64,000 nt of DNA from Rhizonema sp. PD37 (GCA_029379215.1 JAQYWO010000001.1:1-64000); one strand, 5' to 3'. Counted from the stretch's first letter, positions 1 through 9,049 are shown. Numbers and translations are program-made. Notes: generated by a model from the sequence alone, not told the origin.

Positions 1-118
1 AAACATATAAGTATTTTAGCGGTCGCTCTTTGGAGAAAAACTTTTTGGTTTACTGTATATAGACTCAAAAATAATCCGCTCAGCAACGCTAGTTGCCTCA
101 ACGGGAGCCATTGCTAAA

Positions 119-202
119 GACGGGAAACCCGTCTCAGGCATAAGAGCGTTGGGGAACCCCCCTTCGGGTGACGCTCCTGCGTCGCTAACGCTCTTATGCC
201 TG
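119..202. repeat. Palindromic element downstream of the DUF3172 gene
   Basis: Two inverted repeats lie side by side. GACGGG-AAA-CCCGTC spans 119-133. A 16-bp perfect pair (CAGGCATAAGAGCGTT at 135-150 and its complement at 187-202) encloses a 36-base loop. It sits just past the 3' end of the minus-strand DUF3172 gene, so it could act as a terminator or mRNA stabiliser, but its size and GC-rich loop look more like the dispersed palindromic repeats common in Nostocales. No gene is supported between 1 and 278. Confidence 0.5.
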
Positions 203-278
203 GGCGTGGGAAAACGCCTCATGCGCGCTGGACTCACCGCGCGGCGCTGGCTCCTCAGGACTGTTTGTTGTAACTTCC

Positions 279-833
279 TTAAAATCTTTGCGTCTCCTGC
301 GACTGAACTGCTCCTGGTTGTGCGATAAAGAAATTTTGAGCAGCCTCATTCTGGTAAATACACCTAATATCAGGTCTGTCACTGTTTAAGTCACCTGTAA
401 AGCCAAAGGTGTTTAACCGTTGCTTACAATCTCTCACCTGTTCTGAGGACACAAGCTTCTTTTGCTCTAAAATCGCCCAGTCGTTTTGACGGATAACGCA
501 TCCAGGACGCATACTCGGTTGAGAAACATAGACATTAAAGGGGTTAAGAGTCACAAACAATCTGGCGTCCATAACCATAGCACTGGCTCCATACTGAACG
601 CAAAGCTCTGGGTTTGGCGCTTTGGTATCAATAAATTCACGGGAAGCGACATTTTCTGGTGAAAAGGTTGCCGTGGAGCTAAAAGCAATTCCAATCCCAA
701 TTCCTAAAATAAGTACCCCCGCCATAATTGCTATGGTGCTGAAATTAAACATGGGGGATTTGAAACCAGGAGATTTAGTAGTAGTAGTAGTATTAGTAGC
801 AGTAGTTGTTCTACCTGTAGATTTACGTCTCAT
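279..833 (-). CDS. DUF3172 family membrane-anchored protein
   Basis: The 184-residue product matches my memory of the cyanobacterial DUF3172 family, whose function is unknown. A Thr-rich basic N-terminus (about 1-22) is followed by one hydrophobic segment at about 31-50 (TIAIMAGVLILGIGIGIAFS). A conserved soluble part follows with SREFIDTKAPNPELCVQYGA and FNVYVSQPSMRPGCVIR. The arrangement predicts a single-span protein with most of its mass outside the cytoplasm. The ATG at 833 is preceded by AAGG. The Thr run is encoded by a TAG/TAC-type triplet repeat (plus strand about 776-806) and so may vary in length between strains. It is transcribed alone, away from the structured repeats at 1.1-1.5 kb. 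Confidence 0.85.
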   Translation of the reverse strand: MRRKSTGRTTTATNTTTTTKSPGFKSPMFNFSTIAIMAGVLILGIGIGIAFSSTATFSPENVASREFIDTKAPNPELCVQYGASAMVMDARLFVTLNPFNVYVSQPSMRPGCVIRQNDWAILEQKKLVSSEQVRDCKQRLNTFGFTGDLNSDRPDIRCIYQNEAAQNFFIAQPGAVQSQETQRF

Positions 834-1100
834 AAAACCTTATGGGAGTGTGGAAATCCCGATTAAAGATCGAGGTTAAACTCATCGCACCCTTAAAAGG
901 CGCGAGGAGGAGGGTGTCAATAGTCATTGTGTACGAGTGTAATACTAATCACCAAGGACTAATGACGAAGGACAATTATTGAGTTTTATTGCCCGCAACT
1001 TTATCTTAAATTATTTCGCCGTGTTCGCACTTCGTCCTGAAGGGTCTTTGCGATCTTAAAAGGGACAATCCCCGAGCATTATGAGCATCAATTTTACTTT

Positions 1101-1212
1101 GAGACGAAAAGCGCCAGTAAGTAAGGTGCAAAAACTGGCGCGAGTATTATCGGTTTTGTGAAAAACCAATATATACAAAGTCTTAATTAACTGTCTACAG
1201 GGTTTAACCCCT
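1101..1212 (+). ncRNA. Candidate structured RNA, copy 1
   Basis: A stem GCGCCAGT (1111-1118) pairs with ACTGGCGC (1134-1141). A second stem GGTTTT/AAAACC lies at 1152-1167, and a short GGG-TTTAA-CCC stem at 1200-1210. The same order of three stems recurs 332 bases downstream with the sequence GCCAGTAA..GGTGCAAAAACTGGC retained. Preserved layout with changed sequence suggests selection on structure. It does not match Yfr1, Yfr2 or glutamine-riboswitch motifs that I know. It could be a small RNA or a dispersed repeat. The strand is inferred from the T-rich tail of copy 2. Confidence 0.4.
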
Positions 1213-1434
1213 TAATATGGCCGCTTTGCAATTTGGAATTCCCAATTCTAATCAACCTACTTTCCGCACTTCGTTTTGTAATACACGTAGATTTCCTAAT
1301 ATCTGGCTAATGGTGGTTAGATAGCAATCAAAAATTACCAATTATGATCAACATTAATATTTAATTTCTGACTCTTTTAAGGAATTTTATTGAAAAGCAA
1401 GATATTACATTTTAAGTGTGGAATTTGGATTTAA

Positions 1435-1547
1435 GACAAAAACGCCAGTAAATACGGTGCAAAAACTGGCGCTGGTGTTATTTTTTGTGAGAGCACTCAG
1501 TTTAGGCAAACTGATGAGTAAGTGTCTATGGGGTTTGACCCCCTTTT
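1435..1547 (+). ncRNA. Candidate structured RNA, copy 2, with terminator-like 3' end
   Basis: This is the second copy of the element at 1101-1212. Stem CGCCAGT (1443-1449) pairs with ACTGGCG (1465-1471). A stem CAGTTT-AGGC-AAACTG lies at 1498-1513. The end is GGGG-TTTGA-CCCC (1530-1542) followed by CTTTTC, which resembles a Rho-independent terminator on the plus strand. It ends 66 bases before the GNAT start, so it could also be a leader of that gene rather than a free RNA. Confidence 0.4.
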
Positions 1548-1612
1548 CTCCAACTAAAATGCCTCTTTTTAACTTTCTTGATTGTTTATTTCCTTGATTT
1601 ACAACCGCTTAT

Positions 1613-2080
1613 ATGCTAATTCGCTCTGCCACAATAACTGACGTACCTGTAATTTTACCGATGGTTGCTAAGCTTTGTGCTTTACACGAATCTTGGGACT
1701 CTGCCAAATTTGGTTTTTTACCACATCTAGAACAGCGTTATGAAGGATGGTTAACGCAGATGGTTAGTCAGGATCGAAGCGTGCTTTTGGTAGCTGAGGA
1801 TGAACTGCAGCTGGTAGGGTTTCTCGAAGCGACAGTTGAACGTGAAGTACCAATTTACCGTTTGCAGGAATTCGCTATTATCCACGAGATCTGGGTTGAG
1901 CAAGAATATCGTCATCAAGGAATTGCACGGCAGATGGTGATGCTCAGTATTGAACGCTTTAATCAGATGGGTGTCAAACAAATTCGCCTTGAGACGGCAG
2001 AGGTTAACGAATCAGCGCGGCAATTGTTTGCTTCATGTGGTTTTAGGACTGGCACGAGGGAAATGTTGATCGAGTTGTGA
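1613..2080 (+). CDS. GNAT family N-acetyltransferase
   Basis: The 155-residue protein has the single-domain GNAT fold. Strand beta4 and the acetyl-CoA loop are visible at about 98-112 (IWVEQEYRHQGIARQMV), where RHQGIA corresponds to the Q/R-x-x-G-x-A motif. The C-terminal RLETAEVNESARQLFASCGF (about 123-142) is the usual motif B. The substrate cannot be told; relatives acetylate amines, antibiotics or protein N-termini. The gene starts at ATG with no strong Shine-Dalgarno and stands alone. A palindromic repeat begins directly after its stop codon. Confidence 0.85.
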   Translation: MLIRSATITDVPVILPMVAKLCALHESWDSAKFGFLPHLEQRYEGWLTQMVSQDRSVLLVAEDELQLVGFLEATVEREVPIYRLQEFAIIHEIWVEQEYRHQGIARQMVMLSIERFNQMGVKQIRLETAEVNESARQLFASCGFRTGTREMLIEL

Positions 2081-2146
2081 GTAGGGGCAGGTTTTACCTA
2101 TCAATATTTATTGAGTAGTCTGTTATCTAGTTAAACCTGCCCCTAC
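2081..2146. repeat. GTAGGGGCAGGTTT palindromic repeat, copy A
   Basis: GTAGGGGCAGGTTT at 2081 pairs with AAACCTGCCCCTAC ending at 2146 around an A+T-rich loop. It abuts the GNAT stop codon. Related copies lie at 8523-8588, 8983-9049, 15090-15132, 19470-19535 and 57198-57262, mostly just after genes. Confidence 0.7.
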
Positions 2147-2191
2147 AAGAGTTAGGAGTGAGGAATCAAAACTCATAACTCATAACTTTTT

Positions 2192-2668
2192 CTAGCTAGC
2201 TAGCAGGGTTTTTTGTAAAGGCTTCCAGTGGAAATAGCGATCGCCACCCCTCTCGATGACGACTTTCACTCTTGGTTCCAAACTGGGTAAAGCCGACAAA
2301 AATTCTACCTCCTGATCGGAAAGAATATGACCTTCGATAATCCAGAGCAGCAGACCTTTTGACTTGGGTGGCAACTGTTCTAGTTGATAGCCGACAATTG
2401 GCGGTAGATAATATACAGAACCGACTGCAGCACCATTAGCAGTACTTTTTTTACCAAGGTGAGCAGGTCTAACCCCATGAACTCCTGTGAGGTAGGCAGC
2501 TACGTCCCCCAATCCTCTAGCAGTAATATGGAGTGTAGTGTAGCCAGCTGCACGCAACCGACGTCTGTACCGACCTTCAAAACCCCCTTCCAGAGGTACG
2601 TAAACACCAATAGAACCAAATTTTTCCAGATCGCGAATCAAACCGTTGCCAGTGGTAATGAGTGCCAT
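2192..2668 (-). CDS. ndhN: NAD(P)H-quinone oxidoreductase subunit N
   Basis: NdhN is a small peripheral subunit of the cyanobacterial and chloroplast NDH-1 complex in the thylakoid membrane. It is one of the oxygenic-photosynthesis-specific subunits (L to O) and supports respiration and cyclic electron flow around photosystem I. The 158-residue product is full length. It begins MALITTGNGLIRDLEKFGS and keeps GGFEGRYRRRLRAAGYTT and VYYLPPIVGYQLEQLPPKSK, which are hallmarks of the family. It is monocistronic on the minus strand and divergent from the ribosomal protein cluster, with 843 bases between their start codons. Confidence 0.95.
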   Translation of the reverse strand: MALITTGNGLIRDLEKFGSIGVYVPLEGGFEGRYRRRLRAAGYTTLHITARGLGDVAAYLTGVHGVRPAHLGKKSTANGAAVGSVYYLPPIVGYQLEQLPPKSKGLLLWIIEGHILSDQEVEFLSALPSLEPRVKVVIERGGDRYFHWKPLQKTLLAS

Positions 2669-2988
2669 AGATTGTTTTATTCCTTCCCACTTGAATATCT
2701 ACTATTATTTACGAAGAATAAGGCTAAGAAGTCAAAGTGTTTTGGGTTATGTGTCGGGATCAGGGAAGACCTTAAGAATTTCTGAAAATAATCTGGACAA
2801 ATTTAGTTGAATGACTTATACTCTAAGACCGTGACCATTTTTAAAGCTAGGGTTGCACTTTTGTTAACATTTCCGGCTAAAATTAGCATCAAACGTTGAT
2901 GATAAAAATTTGTATCGGATAAACTAGCTGAAATTGGTTAGAGACTGATAAACTAGAAAAGCCTTAATGTCAACTTAGGAGTGTTTGG

Positions 2989-3081
2989 GTGAAAACCAAA
3001 GCTAACCCTAAGATGAAAGGTGGATGGAAGCCTGTATATCCTCAAAAAAGTAGGCAAACTTTAAACAATTGTTTAAAGTAA
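2989..3081 (+). CDS. Possible 30-residue leader peptide upstream of rplC
   Basis: A GTG start at 2989 is preceded by AGGAG (2977-2981) with a 7-base spacer, the best ribosome binding site in the leader. The frame encodes 30 residues, starting MKTKANPKMKGGWKPVYPQK, rich in Lys and ending ..NNCLK before TAA. The product is basic and has no membrane segment. I do not recognise it. The last codons overlap a 22-bp perfect palindrome, so translation of this ORF could affect folding of that hairpin and expression of the genes downstream. It could also be a chance ORF. Confidence 0.35.
   Translation: MKTKANPKMKGGWKPVYPQKSRQTLNNCLK
3058..3079. promoter_or_regulatory. 22-bp perfect palindrome in the rplC leader
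   Basis: ACTTTAAACAA is followed directly by its exact complement TTGTTTAAAGT. There is no loop and no T tract, so a dyad-binding protein site fits better than a terminator. It overlaps the end of the small ORF at 2989-3081, about 430 bases before rplC. Confidence 0.4.
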
Positions 3082-3511
3082 TTAACTAGAAGCAAGATCT
3101 GAGCAGTATAGGCGCACTTTTCGCACTGCTTCAGTGTCTTGAGAATGGATACTGGGCGTAATAAGATCGCTTAAGTCCTATTGAAACTAAAAAGTGCCAA
3201 AGCAATAGCTTGGCTCAAAGCATTGCTGCACAAAGCTCAAAGCTCCAACGCATTGCATTGAAAATCAAGAGGTTATCTCCTTCCATTGTGGAAATCACTT
3301 TTGGATGTACTGGTGACGAAGTAAGTAAAAAGAAACGGAGTCATTAAACAAGACAAAAAATTGGTGGAGACAACCTTTGAAGTTTGAACGGTTTTACCTA
3401 AGCCGTACAGACTTCAGAGGTCAGTGACAGTAAGCCTCATTGGCATTTTGTTGCATCTTGTCCTCAAAAATCAGCAAATCAAATTAACAATTCAAAGGGG
3501 AGCCAGTAACT

Positions 3512-4147
3512 GTGTCTGTAGGTATTCTCGGCACTAAACTGGGCATGACTCAAATATTTGATGAAGCAGGAGTTGCCATTCCTGTGACCATCGTTAAAGC
3601 GGGTCCATGCACAGTTACACAAGTAAAAACGAAACAGACCGACGGTTACTCCGCCATTCAAGTAGGCTATGGCGAAGTCAAGCAAAAGTTGTTAAATAAA
3701 CCATCACTAGGACATTTGGCTAAATCATCTGCACCTGGATTACGTCATTTACGGGAGTATCACGTTGATAACTCCAGTGAATATGCTTTAGGTCAACAGA
3801 TTAAGCCTGATATTTTTAGTGCAGGTCAGATTGTAGATGTTAGTGGGACAAGTATCGGTCGCGGTTTTGCCGGCAACCAAAAACGGCATAACTTTGGTCG
3901 AGGACCTATGTCTCATGGTTCCAAAAACCATAAAGAACCAGGTTCGATTGGTGCTGGTACAACTCCCGGTCGCGTATATCCAGGAAAGCGCATGGCAGGA
4001 CGTTTGGGTGGGAAACGCGTGACAATTAGCAAGCTGACTGTGGTACGAGTAGACCCAGAGCGCAATATATTGCTAATCAAAGGCTCCGTTCCTGGTAAAC
4101 CGGGCGCATTGTTGAGTATTGCGCCGGCAAACCTAGTTGGTAAGTAG
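3512..4147 (+). CDS. rplC: 50S ribosomal protein L3
   Basis: L3 binds 23S rRNA near the peptidyl transferase centre and is needed early in 50S assembly. The 211-residue product has the usual N-terminus ([14 protein letters not shown], 3-16) and the extended loop [20 protein letters not shown] at 131-150, which reaches into the active site. The start is GTG at 3512 after GGGGAG. It is the first gene of the cluster; rpsJ, which precedes rplC in many bacteria, is absent as is normal in cyanobacteria. Confidence 0.97.
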   Translation: MSVGILGTKLGMTQIFDEAGVAIPVTIVKAGPCTVTQVKTKQTDGYSAIQVGYGEVKQKLLNKPSLGHLAKSSAPGLRHLREYHVDNSSEYALGQQIKPDIFSAGQIVDVSGTSIGRGFAGNQKRHNFGRGPMSHGSKNHKEPGSIGAGTTPGRVYPGKRMAGRLGGKRVTISKLTVVRVDPERNILLIKGSVPGKPGALLSIAPANLVGK

Positions 4148-4231
4148 TTAATTGTTAATGGTTAATAGCAATCAACAATCAACTCTTTAACAATCAACGG
4201 TTAACAATTAACAACGAACAAAAAAACGAAA

Positions 4232-4864
4232 ATGCTAGAGTGTGTAGTCAAAAATTGGCAAGGAGAACAAGTCGGGGAAAAGAGCTTCGACTTGCGGGTT
4301 GCCAAGGAAGAAACAGCAGTTCATGTTGTGCATAGAGCGTTGGTAAGGCAAACAACTAACGCTCGTCAGGGAACCGCCAGTACAAAAACTCGCTCTGAAG
4401 TCAGAGGAGGAGGTCGCAAACCTTGGCGGCAAAAAGGGACAGGTCGTGCTCGTGCTGGCTCGATTCGTTCACCATTGTGGCGGGGTGGTGGTGTCATCTT
4501 TGGACCAAAGCCCAGAGACTTTAACCTGAAAATGAATCGGAAAGAGCGACGTTTAGCACTGCGGACAGCGTTTGCAAGTCGGGTTGCCGATTTAATTGTG
4601 GTAGAAGAATTTACAGAACAGCTACAACGTCCTAAAACCAAAGAGTTAGTGGAAGCGATCGCTCGCTGGGGAGTAGAAAGAACCAGCAAAACTTTATTGA
4701 TCGTGCCGGAACGTCAAGAAATGGTGTATTTATCAGCCCGGAACGTCGAAAATTTAAAGTTAATTGTTGCAGATCAATTAAATGTATATGACATCCTGCA
4801 TGCCGACAAAATTGTTGTAACGGCGTCAGCGTTAGAAAAAATTCAGGAGGTCTACAATGGCTAA
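4232..4864 (+). CDS. rplD: 50S ribosomal protein L4
   Basis: L4 binds 23S rRNA and lines the narrow part of the peptide exit tunnel with its long loop. That loop is visible at about 56-80 ([19 protein letters not shown]). In some bacteria L4 also represses its own operon; nothing here shows that for this organism. The 210-residue product is full length. Its last 8 bases overlap rplW, which suggests translational coupling. The 84-base gap to rplC is filled by the AACAATCAAC/TTAATGGTTAA spacer repeat. Confidence 0.97.
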   Translation: MLECVVKNWQGEQVGEKSFDLRVAKEETAVHVVHRALVRQTTNARQGTASTKTRSEVRGGGRKPWRQKGTGRARAGSIRSPLWRGGGVIFGPKPRDFNLKMNRKERRLALRTAFASRVADLIVVEEFTEQLQRPKTKELVEAIARWGVERTSKTLLIVPERQEMVYLSARNVENLKLIVADQLNVYDILHADKIVVTASALEKIQEVYNG

Positions 4865-5171
4865 GTTTGACGAGCGCAATCTTGCTGACTTAGTGCGTCG
4901 CCCAATTGTCACAGAAAAGGCGACTATCCTGATGGAGCAGAATAAGTACACTTTTGAAGTCAGTCCCAAGGCAACTAAGCCACAAATCAGATCTGCAATT
5001 GAGAATCTGTTTACTGTCAAGGTGACGAGTGTAAACACCATGATGCCACCGCGTAAAAAGCGGCGGATTGGTAAGTTTGTTGGTTTCAAACCTCAGTACA
5101 AACGAGCCATTGTTACAGTAGCAGCATCTGACGTAGAGAAGATTAGACAAATTCTCTTCCCTGATGTGTAA
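4857..5171 (+). CDS. rplW: 50S ribosomal protein L23
   Basis: L23 sits at the tunnel exit and docks trigger factor and SRP. The 104-residue protein shows [20 protein letters not shown] (about 14-33) and the basic loop [20 protein letters not shown] (about 64-83). The start ATG lies inside the end of rplD and is preceded by GGAGG within rplD. It is followed by an unusually regular spacer repeat up to rplB. Confidence 0.96.
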   Translation: MAKFDERNLADLVRRPIVTEKATILMEQNKYTFEVSPKATKPQIRSAIENLFTVKVTSVNTMMPPRKKRRIGKFVGFKPQYKRAIVTVAASDVEKIRQILFPDV

Positions 5172-5218
5172 AAAGGTTAGTTGTTAATTGTTAATGGTTA
5201 ATGGTTAATGGTTACTAG

Positions 5219-5275
5219 AACAATCAACAACTAACAATCAACAACTAACAATCAACAACTAACAATCAACAACTA
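5219..5275. repeat. Tandem AACAATCAACAACT repeat in the rplW-rplB spacer
   Basis: A 14-base unit close to AACAATCAACAACT is repeated about four times. It follows a complementary GTTAATGGTTAATGGTTA stretch at about 5185-5212, so the transcript can fold back on itself. It is the most regular of a family of spacers present throughout the ribosomal cluster (for example 4148-4224, 7796-7860, 9850-9920, 10960-11035, 12555-12605, 16185-16255 and 18080-18145). Confidence 0.7.
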
Positions 5276-5291
5276 ATAACCAAGAACTTCT

Positions 5292-6155
5292 ATGGGTACC
5301 CGCTCTTTTCGCCCTTATACCCCCAGCACTCGTCAGGTAACGATCTCTGATTTTGCTGAAATTACGAAATCGAAGCCTGAGAAATCACTAACAGAACATA
5401 TACATCGCCGCAAAGGTCGAAATAATCAAGGGCGTATTACCTGTCGGCACCGGGGTGGCGGACACAAACGTCTTTATCGCATTATTGACTTTAAACGGGA
5501 TAAGCGTAGTATTCCAGCTAAAGTCGTAGCAGTTGAATACGATCCAAACCGGAATGCGCGGATTGCCCTTTTAGAATACCAAGACGGCGAAAAGCGTTAC
5601 ATTCTCCATCCCCATGGTTTGGCAGTGGGAACAACAATTATTGCAGGTTCCGATGCTCCAATCGAAAATGGTAATGCTTTACCCCTGTCTAACATTCCTT
5701 TGGGAAGCAACGTTCATAACGTCGAACTAACACCAGGAAAAGGTGCTCAATTCGTTCGTTCAGCAGGTGCGACAGCTCAGGTGATGGCAAAAGAGGGCAG
5801 TTACGTTACTCTGAGGTTACCTTCAGGAGAAGTCCGGATGATCCGGCGCGAGTGCTACGCCACCATCGGACAAGTAGGCAACATCGAGGCCCGCAACCTA
5901 AGTTTGGGTAAAGCCGGAAGAAACCGTTGGAAAGGTCGCCGTCCTTCCGTAAGAGGTAGTGTCATGAACCCAGTAGACCATCCCCACGGTGGTGGTGAAG
6001 GTAGAGCACCCATTGGGAGATCGGGACCTGTGACACCTTGGGGTAAACCAGCTTTGGGTTTGAAAACACGCAAACCGAAAAAACCCAGTAGCAAGTTGAT
6101 TGTACGTCGTCGCCGCAAGTCTTCCAAACGCGGTCGTGGTGGACGCGAATCATAA
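5292..6155 (+). CDS. rplB: 50S ribosomal protein L2
   Basis: L2 is a universally conserved 50S protein needed for subunit association and peptidyl transferase function. The 287-residue product has the RNA-binding OB-like domain and the C-terminal motif [18 protein letters not shown] at 225-242. This includes the His corresponding to the functionally important His of E. coli L2. The tail is very basic ([18 protein letters not shown]). Length matches the family. Confidence 0.97.
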   Translation: MGTRSFRPYTPSTRQVTISDFAEITKSKPEKSLTEHIHRRKGRNNQGRITCRHRGGGHKRLYRIIDFKRDKRSIPAKVVAVEYDPNRNARIALLEYQDGEKRYILHPHGLAVGTTIIAGSDAPIENGNALPLSNIPLGSNVHNVELTPGKGAQFVRSAGATAQVMAKEGSYVTLRLPSGEVRMIRRECYATIGQVGNIEARNLSLGKAGRNRWKGRRPSVRGSVMNPVDHPHGGGEGRAPIGRSGPVTPWGKPALGLKTRKPKKPSSKLIVRRRRKSSKRGRGGRES

Positions 6156-6292
6156 AATTTAAAATTTAAGATTTTGGATTTTAGATGATGGGTTCCTAGT
6201 AAATTAAAAAGTTTATCTTAATTGATTAGAAACTCGTCAATACAAGCATCCGCTCATCCGAAAAAATAACTCCTCTCATCCAAAATAAAACT

Positions 6293-6571
6293 ATGGGTCG
6301 TTCTCTAAAAAAAGGTCCTTTTGTTGCCGATCATCTTATGGAAAAGATTGAGCGGCTTAATGAAAACAACAGAAAAGAAGTCATCAAAACTTGGTCGCGG
6401 GCTTCAACAATCTTACCGGAAATGGTAGGTCACACCATCGCTGTTCATAATGGACGCCAGCACGTTCCTGTTTTCGTATCAGACCAGATGGTAGGACACA
6501 AATTAGGTGAATTCGCGCCTACACGTAGCTTTAGAGGTCACTCCAAAAGTGATAAAAAAGCGGGGAGATAG
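6293..6571 (+). CDS. rpsS: 30S ribosomal protein S19
   Basis: S19 binds 16S rRNA in the head of the 30S subunit together with S13. The 92-residue protein begins [19 protein letters not shown] and contains [20 protein letters not shown] and [12 protein letters not shown], both family signatures. It follows rplB by 137 bases and precedes rplV in the standard order. Confidence 0.97.
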   Translation: MGRSLKKGPFVADHLMEKIERLNENNRKEVIKTWSRASTILPEMVGHTIAVHNGRQHVPVFVSDQMVGHKLGEFAPTRSFRGHSKSDKKAGR

Positions 6572-6627
6572 TTAGTGGGATGGTTTGTGGTTAAGACAAT
6601 TAATCACTAACAAAAATGGAGAAAATT

Positions 6628-6987
6628 ATGGCTACTGATACTACTGAAGTCAAAGCGATCGCGCGTTTTATACGCATGTCTCCCTTTAAAGTACGTCGCG
6701 TACTCGATCAAATTCGCGGGCGTTCCTACCGAGAAGCACTCATTATCCTTGAATTCATGCCTTACCGAGCCTGCGAGCCAGTCTTGAAGGTTTTGAGAAG
6801 CGCGGCGGCTAATGCGGAACACAATGCAGGATTAGATCGATCGCTTCTTAAAGTGACTCAAGCATACGCCGACCAAGGTCCAGTGTTGAAACGGTTCCAA
6901 CCAAGAGCACAAGGTCGAGCTTACCAAATTCGCAAGCCAACGTGCCATATCACTGTGGCGGTGGCTGCTGATAATACAGCTAAATAA
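6628..6987 (+). CDS. rplV: 50S ribosomal protein L22
   Basis: L22 contacts all 23S rRNA domains and lines the exit tunnel with its beta-hairpin. I place the start at ATG 6628 (product [20 protein letters not shown]) because GGAG at 6618-6621 gives a 6-base spacer; an upstream in-frame ATG at 6616 overlaps that Shine-Dalgarno. The resulting 119-residue protein has the usual [14 protein letters not shown] segment and a C-terminal hairpin [20 protein letters not shown]. Confidence 0.95.
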   Translation: MATDTTEVKAIARFIRMSPFKVRRVLDQIRGRSYREALIILEFMPYRACEPVLKVLRSAAANAEHNAGLDRSLLKVTQAYADQGPVLKRFQPRAQGRAYQIRKPTCHITVAVAADNTAK

Positions 6988-7039
6988 GCACACCTAAACG
7001 AAAAATTGTGTACAGGAAGAAATTTTAGAGGAAGCATTT

Positions 7040-7795
7040 GTGGGACAAAAGATTCATCCAGTAGGTTTTCGTTTAGGAATTACCGCTGAACACCAATCCC
7101 GTTGGTTTGCTAATTCCGATCGCTATCCAGAACTTCTACAAGAAGATTATAAACTTCGTAAATATATAGAAGACAAGCTGGGAAGATACGCTCAAAACAA
7201 TGCCGGAATCTCGGAAGTGCGGATTGATCGCAAAGCCGACCAAATCGATTTAGAGATCCGCACAGCTCGACCTGGTGTAGTCGTCGGTCGAGGTGGACAA
7301 GGTATAGAATCGTTGCGTGTCGGACTCCAACAAGCATTGGGTGGTAATCGCCAAATTCGGATCAACGTAGTTGAAGTGCAACGAGTTGACGCTGATGCCT
7401 ACCTGATTGCTGAATACATTGCTCAACAGTTAGAACGTCGGGTATCCTTCCGACGAGTCGTGCGGCAAGCTATTCAGCGTGCCCAACGTGCAGGTGTGCA
7501 AGGTATCAAAGTTCAAGTGGGTGGTCGTCTAAACGGTGCGGAAATTGCCCGAACAGAGTGGACTCGTGAAGGCAGAGTTCCCCTTCATACCTTACGGGCA
7601 GATATTGACTACTCTTACTGCACAGCCAAAACTGTCTACGGCATTCTTGGGATTAAAGTGTGGGTATTTAAGGGAGAAATAATTCCCGGACAGGAAGAAG
7701 CACCCTCTCAACCAGCATCTCGCGAACGCGAACCTCGTCGCCGCCAACAACAACGCCGTCGCCAGCAATTTGAAGACCGTTCAAACGAAGGATAG
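7040..7795 (+). CDS. rpsC: 30S ribosomal protein S3
   Basis: S3 lies at the mRNA entry site of the 30S subunit and contributes to helicase activity and start selection. The product starts at GTG with [13 protein letters not shown]. The KH domain carries [17 protein letters not shown] (about 76-92) and the C-terminal domain has [15 protein letters not shown]. At 251 residues it is longer than E. coli S3 because of a basic, Gln-rich tail ([16 protein letters not shown]), which is typical of cyanobacteria. Confidence 0.97.
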   Translation: MGQKIHPVGFRLGITAEHQSRWFANSDRYPELLQEDYKLRKYIEDKLGRYAQNNAGISEVRIDRKADQIDLEIRTARPGVVVGRGGQGIESLRVGLQQALGGNRQIRINVVEVQRVDADAYLIAEYIAQQLERRVSFRRVVRQAIQRAQRAGVQGIKVQVGGRLNGAEIARTEWTREGRVPLHTLRADIDYSYCTAKTVYGILGIKVWVFKGEIIPGQEEAPSQPASREREPRRRQQQRRRQQFEDRSNEG

Positions 7796-7874
7796 TTAGT
7801 TGTTAATAGTTAGTTGTCATTAGTAACGACTAACAACTAACAGCTAACAACTAACACTACTCAACTAATAAATC

Positions 7875-8303
7875 ATGTTAAGTCCTAGAAGAACTAAATT
7901 CCGCAAACAACAGCGCGGACGGATGGAAGGGATGGCTACACGCGGTAGCAATCTAAACTTTGGTGATTTTGCTCTCCAAGCTTTAGAGCCAGCATGGATT
8001 ACTTCCCGGCAAATAGAAGCTTCCCGTCGGGCAATGACTCGTTATATTCGCAGGGGTGGTAAAATCTGGATTCGGATTTTCCCAGACAAGCCAGTTACCA
8101 TGCGTCCCGCAGAAACTCGGATGGGTTCCGGTAAAGGTTCACCTGAATTTTGGGTAGCTGTCGTCAAACCAGGACGGATTTTGTTTGAAATTGCTGGAGT
8201 TACCGAAGAAACAGCTCGAGAAGCCATGCGCTTAGCAGCATACAAATTGCCAATTAAAACCAAGTTTATTATGCGCTCTCCAGAAGAGACGCCTCAGGTA
8301 TAA
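7875..8303 (+). CDS. rplP: 50S ribosomal protein L16
   Basis: L16 organises the aminoacyl-tRNA binding site on the 50S subunit. The 142-residue product begins [17 protein letters not shown] and includes [20 protein letters not shown] and the loop [20 protein letters not shown] near the A site. It is separated from rpmC by only 3 bases, so the two are surely co-transcribed. Confidence 0.97.
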   Translation: MLSPRRTKFRKQQRGRMEGMATRGSNLNFGDFALQALEPAWITSRQIEASRRAMTRYIRRGGKIWIRIFPDKPVTMRPAETRMGSGKGSPEFWVAVVKPGRILFEIAGVTEETAREAMRLAAYKLPIKTKFIMRSPEETPQV

Positions 8304-8306
8304 GTT

Positions 8307-8522
8307 ATGCCTCTTCCTAAAATTTCAGACGCCAGAGAATTAAGTGACGAACAATTGAATGCGGAAATTTTAGCTGTAAAAAAGCAACTATTTCAGTTGC
8401 GGTTGCAAAAAGCCACCAGACAACTAGAAAAACCTCATCAATTTAAACATGCCCGCCACCGTCTAGCTCAGTTATTAACAGTAGAAGGCGAACGGAAACG
8501 GAAAGCGGCTACCACATTGTGA
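8307..8522 (+). CDS. rpmC: 50S ribosomal protein L29
   Basis: L29 lies near the tunnel exit next to L23. The 71-residue helical-hairpin protein has LSDEQLNAEILAVKKQLFQL and RHRLAQLLTVEGERK, as expected. It begins 3 bases after rplP. A palindromic GTAGGGG repeat starts at its stop codon, with a partial tandem duplication behind it. Confidence 0.95.
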   Translation: MPLPKISDARELSDEQLNAEILAVKKQLFQLRLQKATRQLEKPHQFKHARHRLAQLLTVEGERKRKAATTL

Positions 8523-8650
8523 GTAGGGGCAGGTTTTCAAGGAAGAATTTATTGAGTAGGTACGTTTTCTCATGAAACCTGCCCGTACAGTAAATTTTCA
8601 AGGAAGAATTTATTGAGTAGGTACGTTTTCTGAATTAAACCAGCCCGTAC
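8523..8650. repeat. GTAGGGG palindromic repeat, copy B, with partial tandem duplication
   Basis: GTAGGGGCAGGTTTTC at 8523 pairs with GAAACCTGCCCGTAC ending at 8588. The inner sequence TTTTCAAGGAAGAATTTATT, continuing to the final CCCGTAC, is then repeated at about 8595-8650. This is a local duplication of most of the element. It lies between rpmC and rpsQ, inside an operon. Confidence 0.7.
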
Positions 8651-8727
8651 AGAAGTTAGGAGTAAAGTAAAAAGTACTCTGGCATTTTTAACTCATAACT
8701 CATAACTAAAACTAAAAAACGGAAATT

Positions 8728-8976
8728 ATGGCAGTTAAAGAACGAGTTGGCTTAGTTGTGAGCGACAAAATGCAGAAAACTGTAGTTGTCGCCATAGAAA
8801 ACCGCGCTCCCCATCCTAAGTACGGAAAAATTGTAGTGAAAACCCAGCGCTATAAAGTTCACGATGAAGACAATCAGTGCAAAATAGGCGATCGCGTTCG
8901 GATTGAAGAAACTAGACCCCTGAGTAAGACTAAGCGCTGGACAGTCAAAGAGATTCTCAGTACTAAAAATAGTTAA
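8728..8976 (+). CDS. rpsQ: 30S ribosomal protein S17
   Basis: S17 is a primary 16S rRNA binding protein with an OB fold. The 82-residue product shows [20 protein letters not shown] and [20 protein letters not shown], both typical. The 205-base gap from rpmC, which holds two repeat units, is wide for this cluster. Confidence 0.96.
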   Translation: MAVKERVGLVVSDKMQKTVVVAIENRAPHPKYGKIVVKTQRYKVHDEDNQCKIGDRVRIEETRPLSKTKRWTVKEILSTKNS

Positions 8977-8982
8977 ACGTTA

Positions 8983-9049
8983 GTAGGGGTGGGTTTAATT
9001 TAGTAACTTGTGAGTAAAAACGAGCAATCAGACGCCAACCCGCCTGTAC
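8983..9049. repeat. GTAGGGG palindromic repeat, copy C
   Basis: GTAGGGGTGGGTTTAATTTA at 8983 pairs with a CCAACCCGCCTGTAC end at 9049. Its loop TAGTAACTTGTGAGTAAAAA is nearly identical to that of the copy at 19470-19535, which implies recent copying within the genome. Confidence 0.7.

Larger units (their letters stand above)
834..1612. other. Intergenic region holding two structured repeats
   Basis: This 779-base stretch separates the minus-strand DUF3172 gene from the plus-strand GNAT gene. I see no coding frame. Its contents are the two related hairpin elements at about 1101-1212 and 1435-1547, listed separately, plus A+T-rich sequence that should include the DUF3172 promoter on the minus strand. 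Confidence 0.7.
2669..3511. promoter_or_regulatory. Long leader region between ndhN and rplC
   Basis: This 843-base region must hold the divergent ndhN promoter and the main promoter of the ribosomal protein block. A possible sigma-70-like site for the plus strand is TTGATG near 2896 followed about 17-18 bases later by GGATAAACT. Downstream are a 30-codon ORF with a good Shine-Dalgarno (2989-3081) and a 22-bp palindrome (3058-3079). The 430 bases from 3082 to 3511 have no coding frame I trust and would form an unusually long 5' leader if the promoter is where I place it. Confidence 0.45.

Noticed and set aside
16..278. Minus-strand reading frames of 60-75 codons around the first palindrome
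   Set aside because: They run through a palindromic repeat, have no ribosome binding site and no recognisable protein features.
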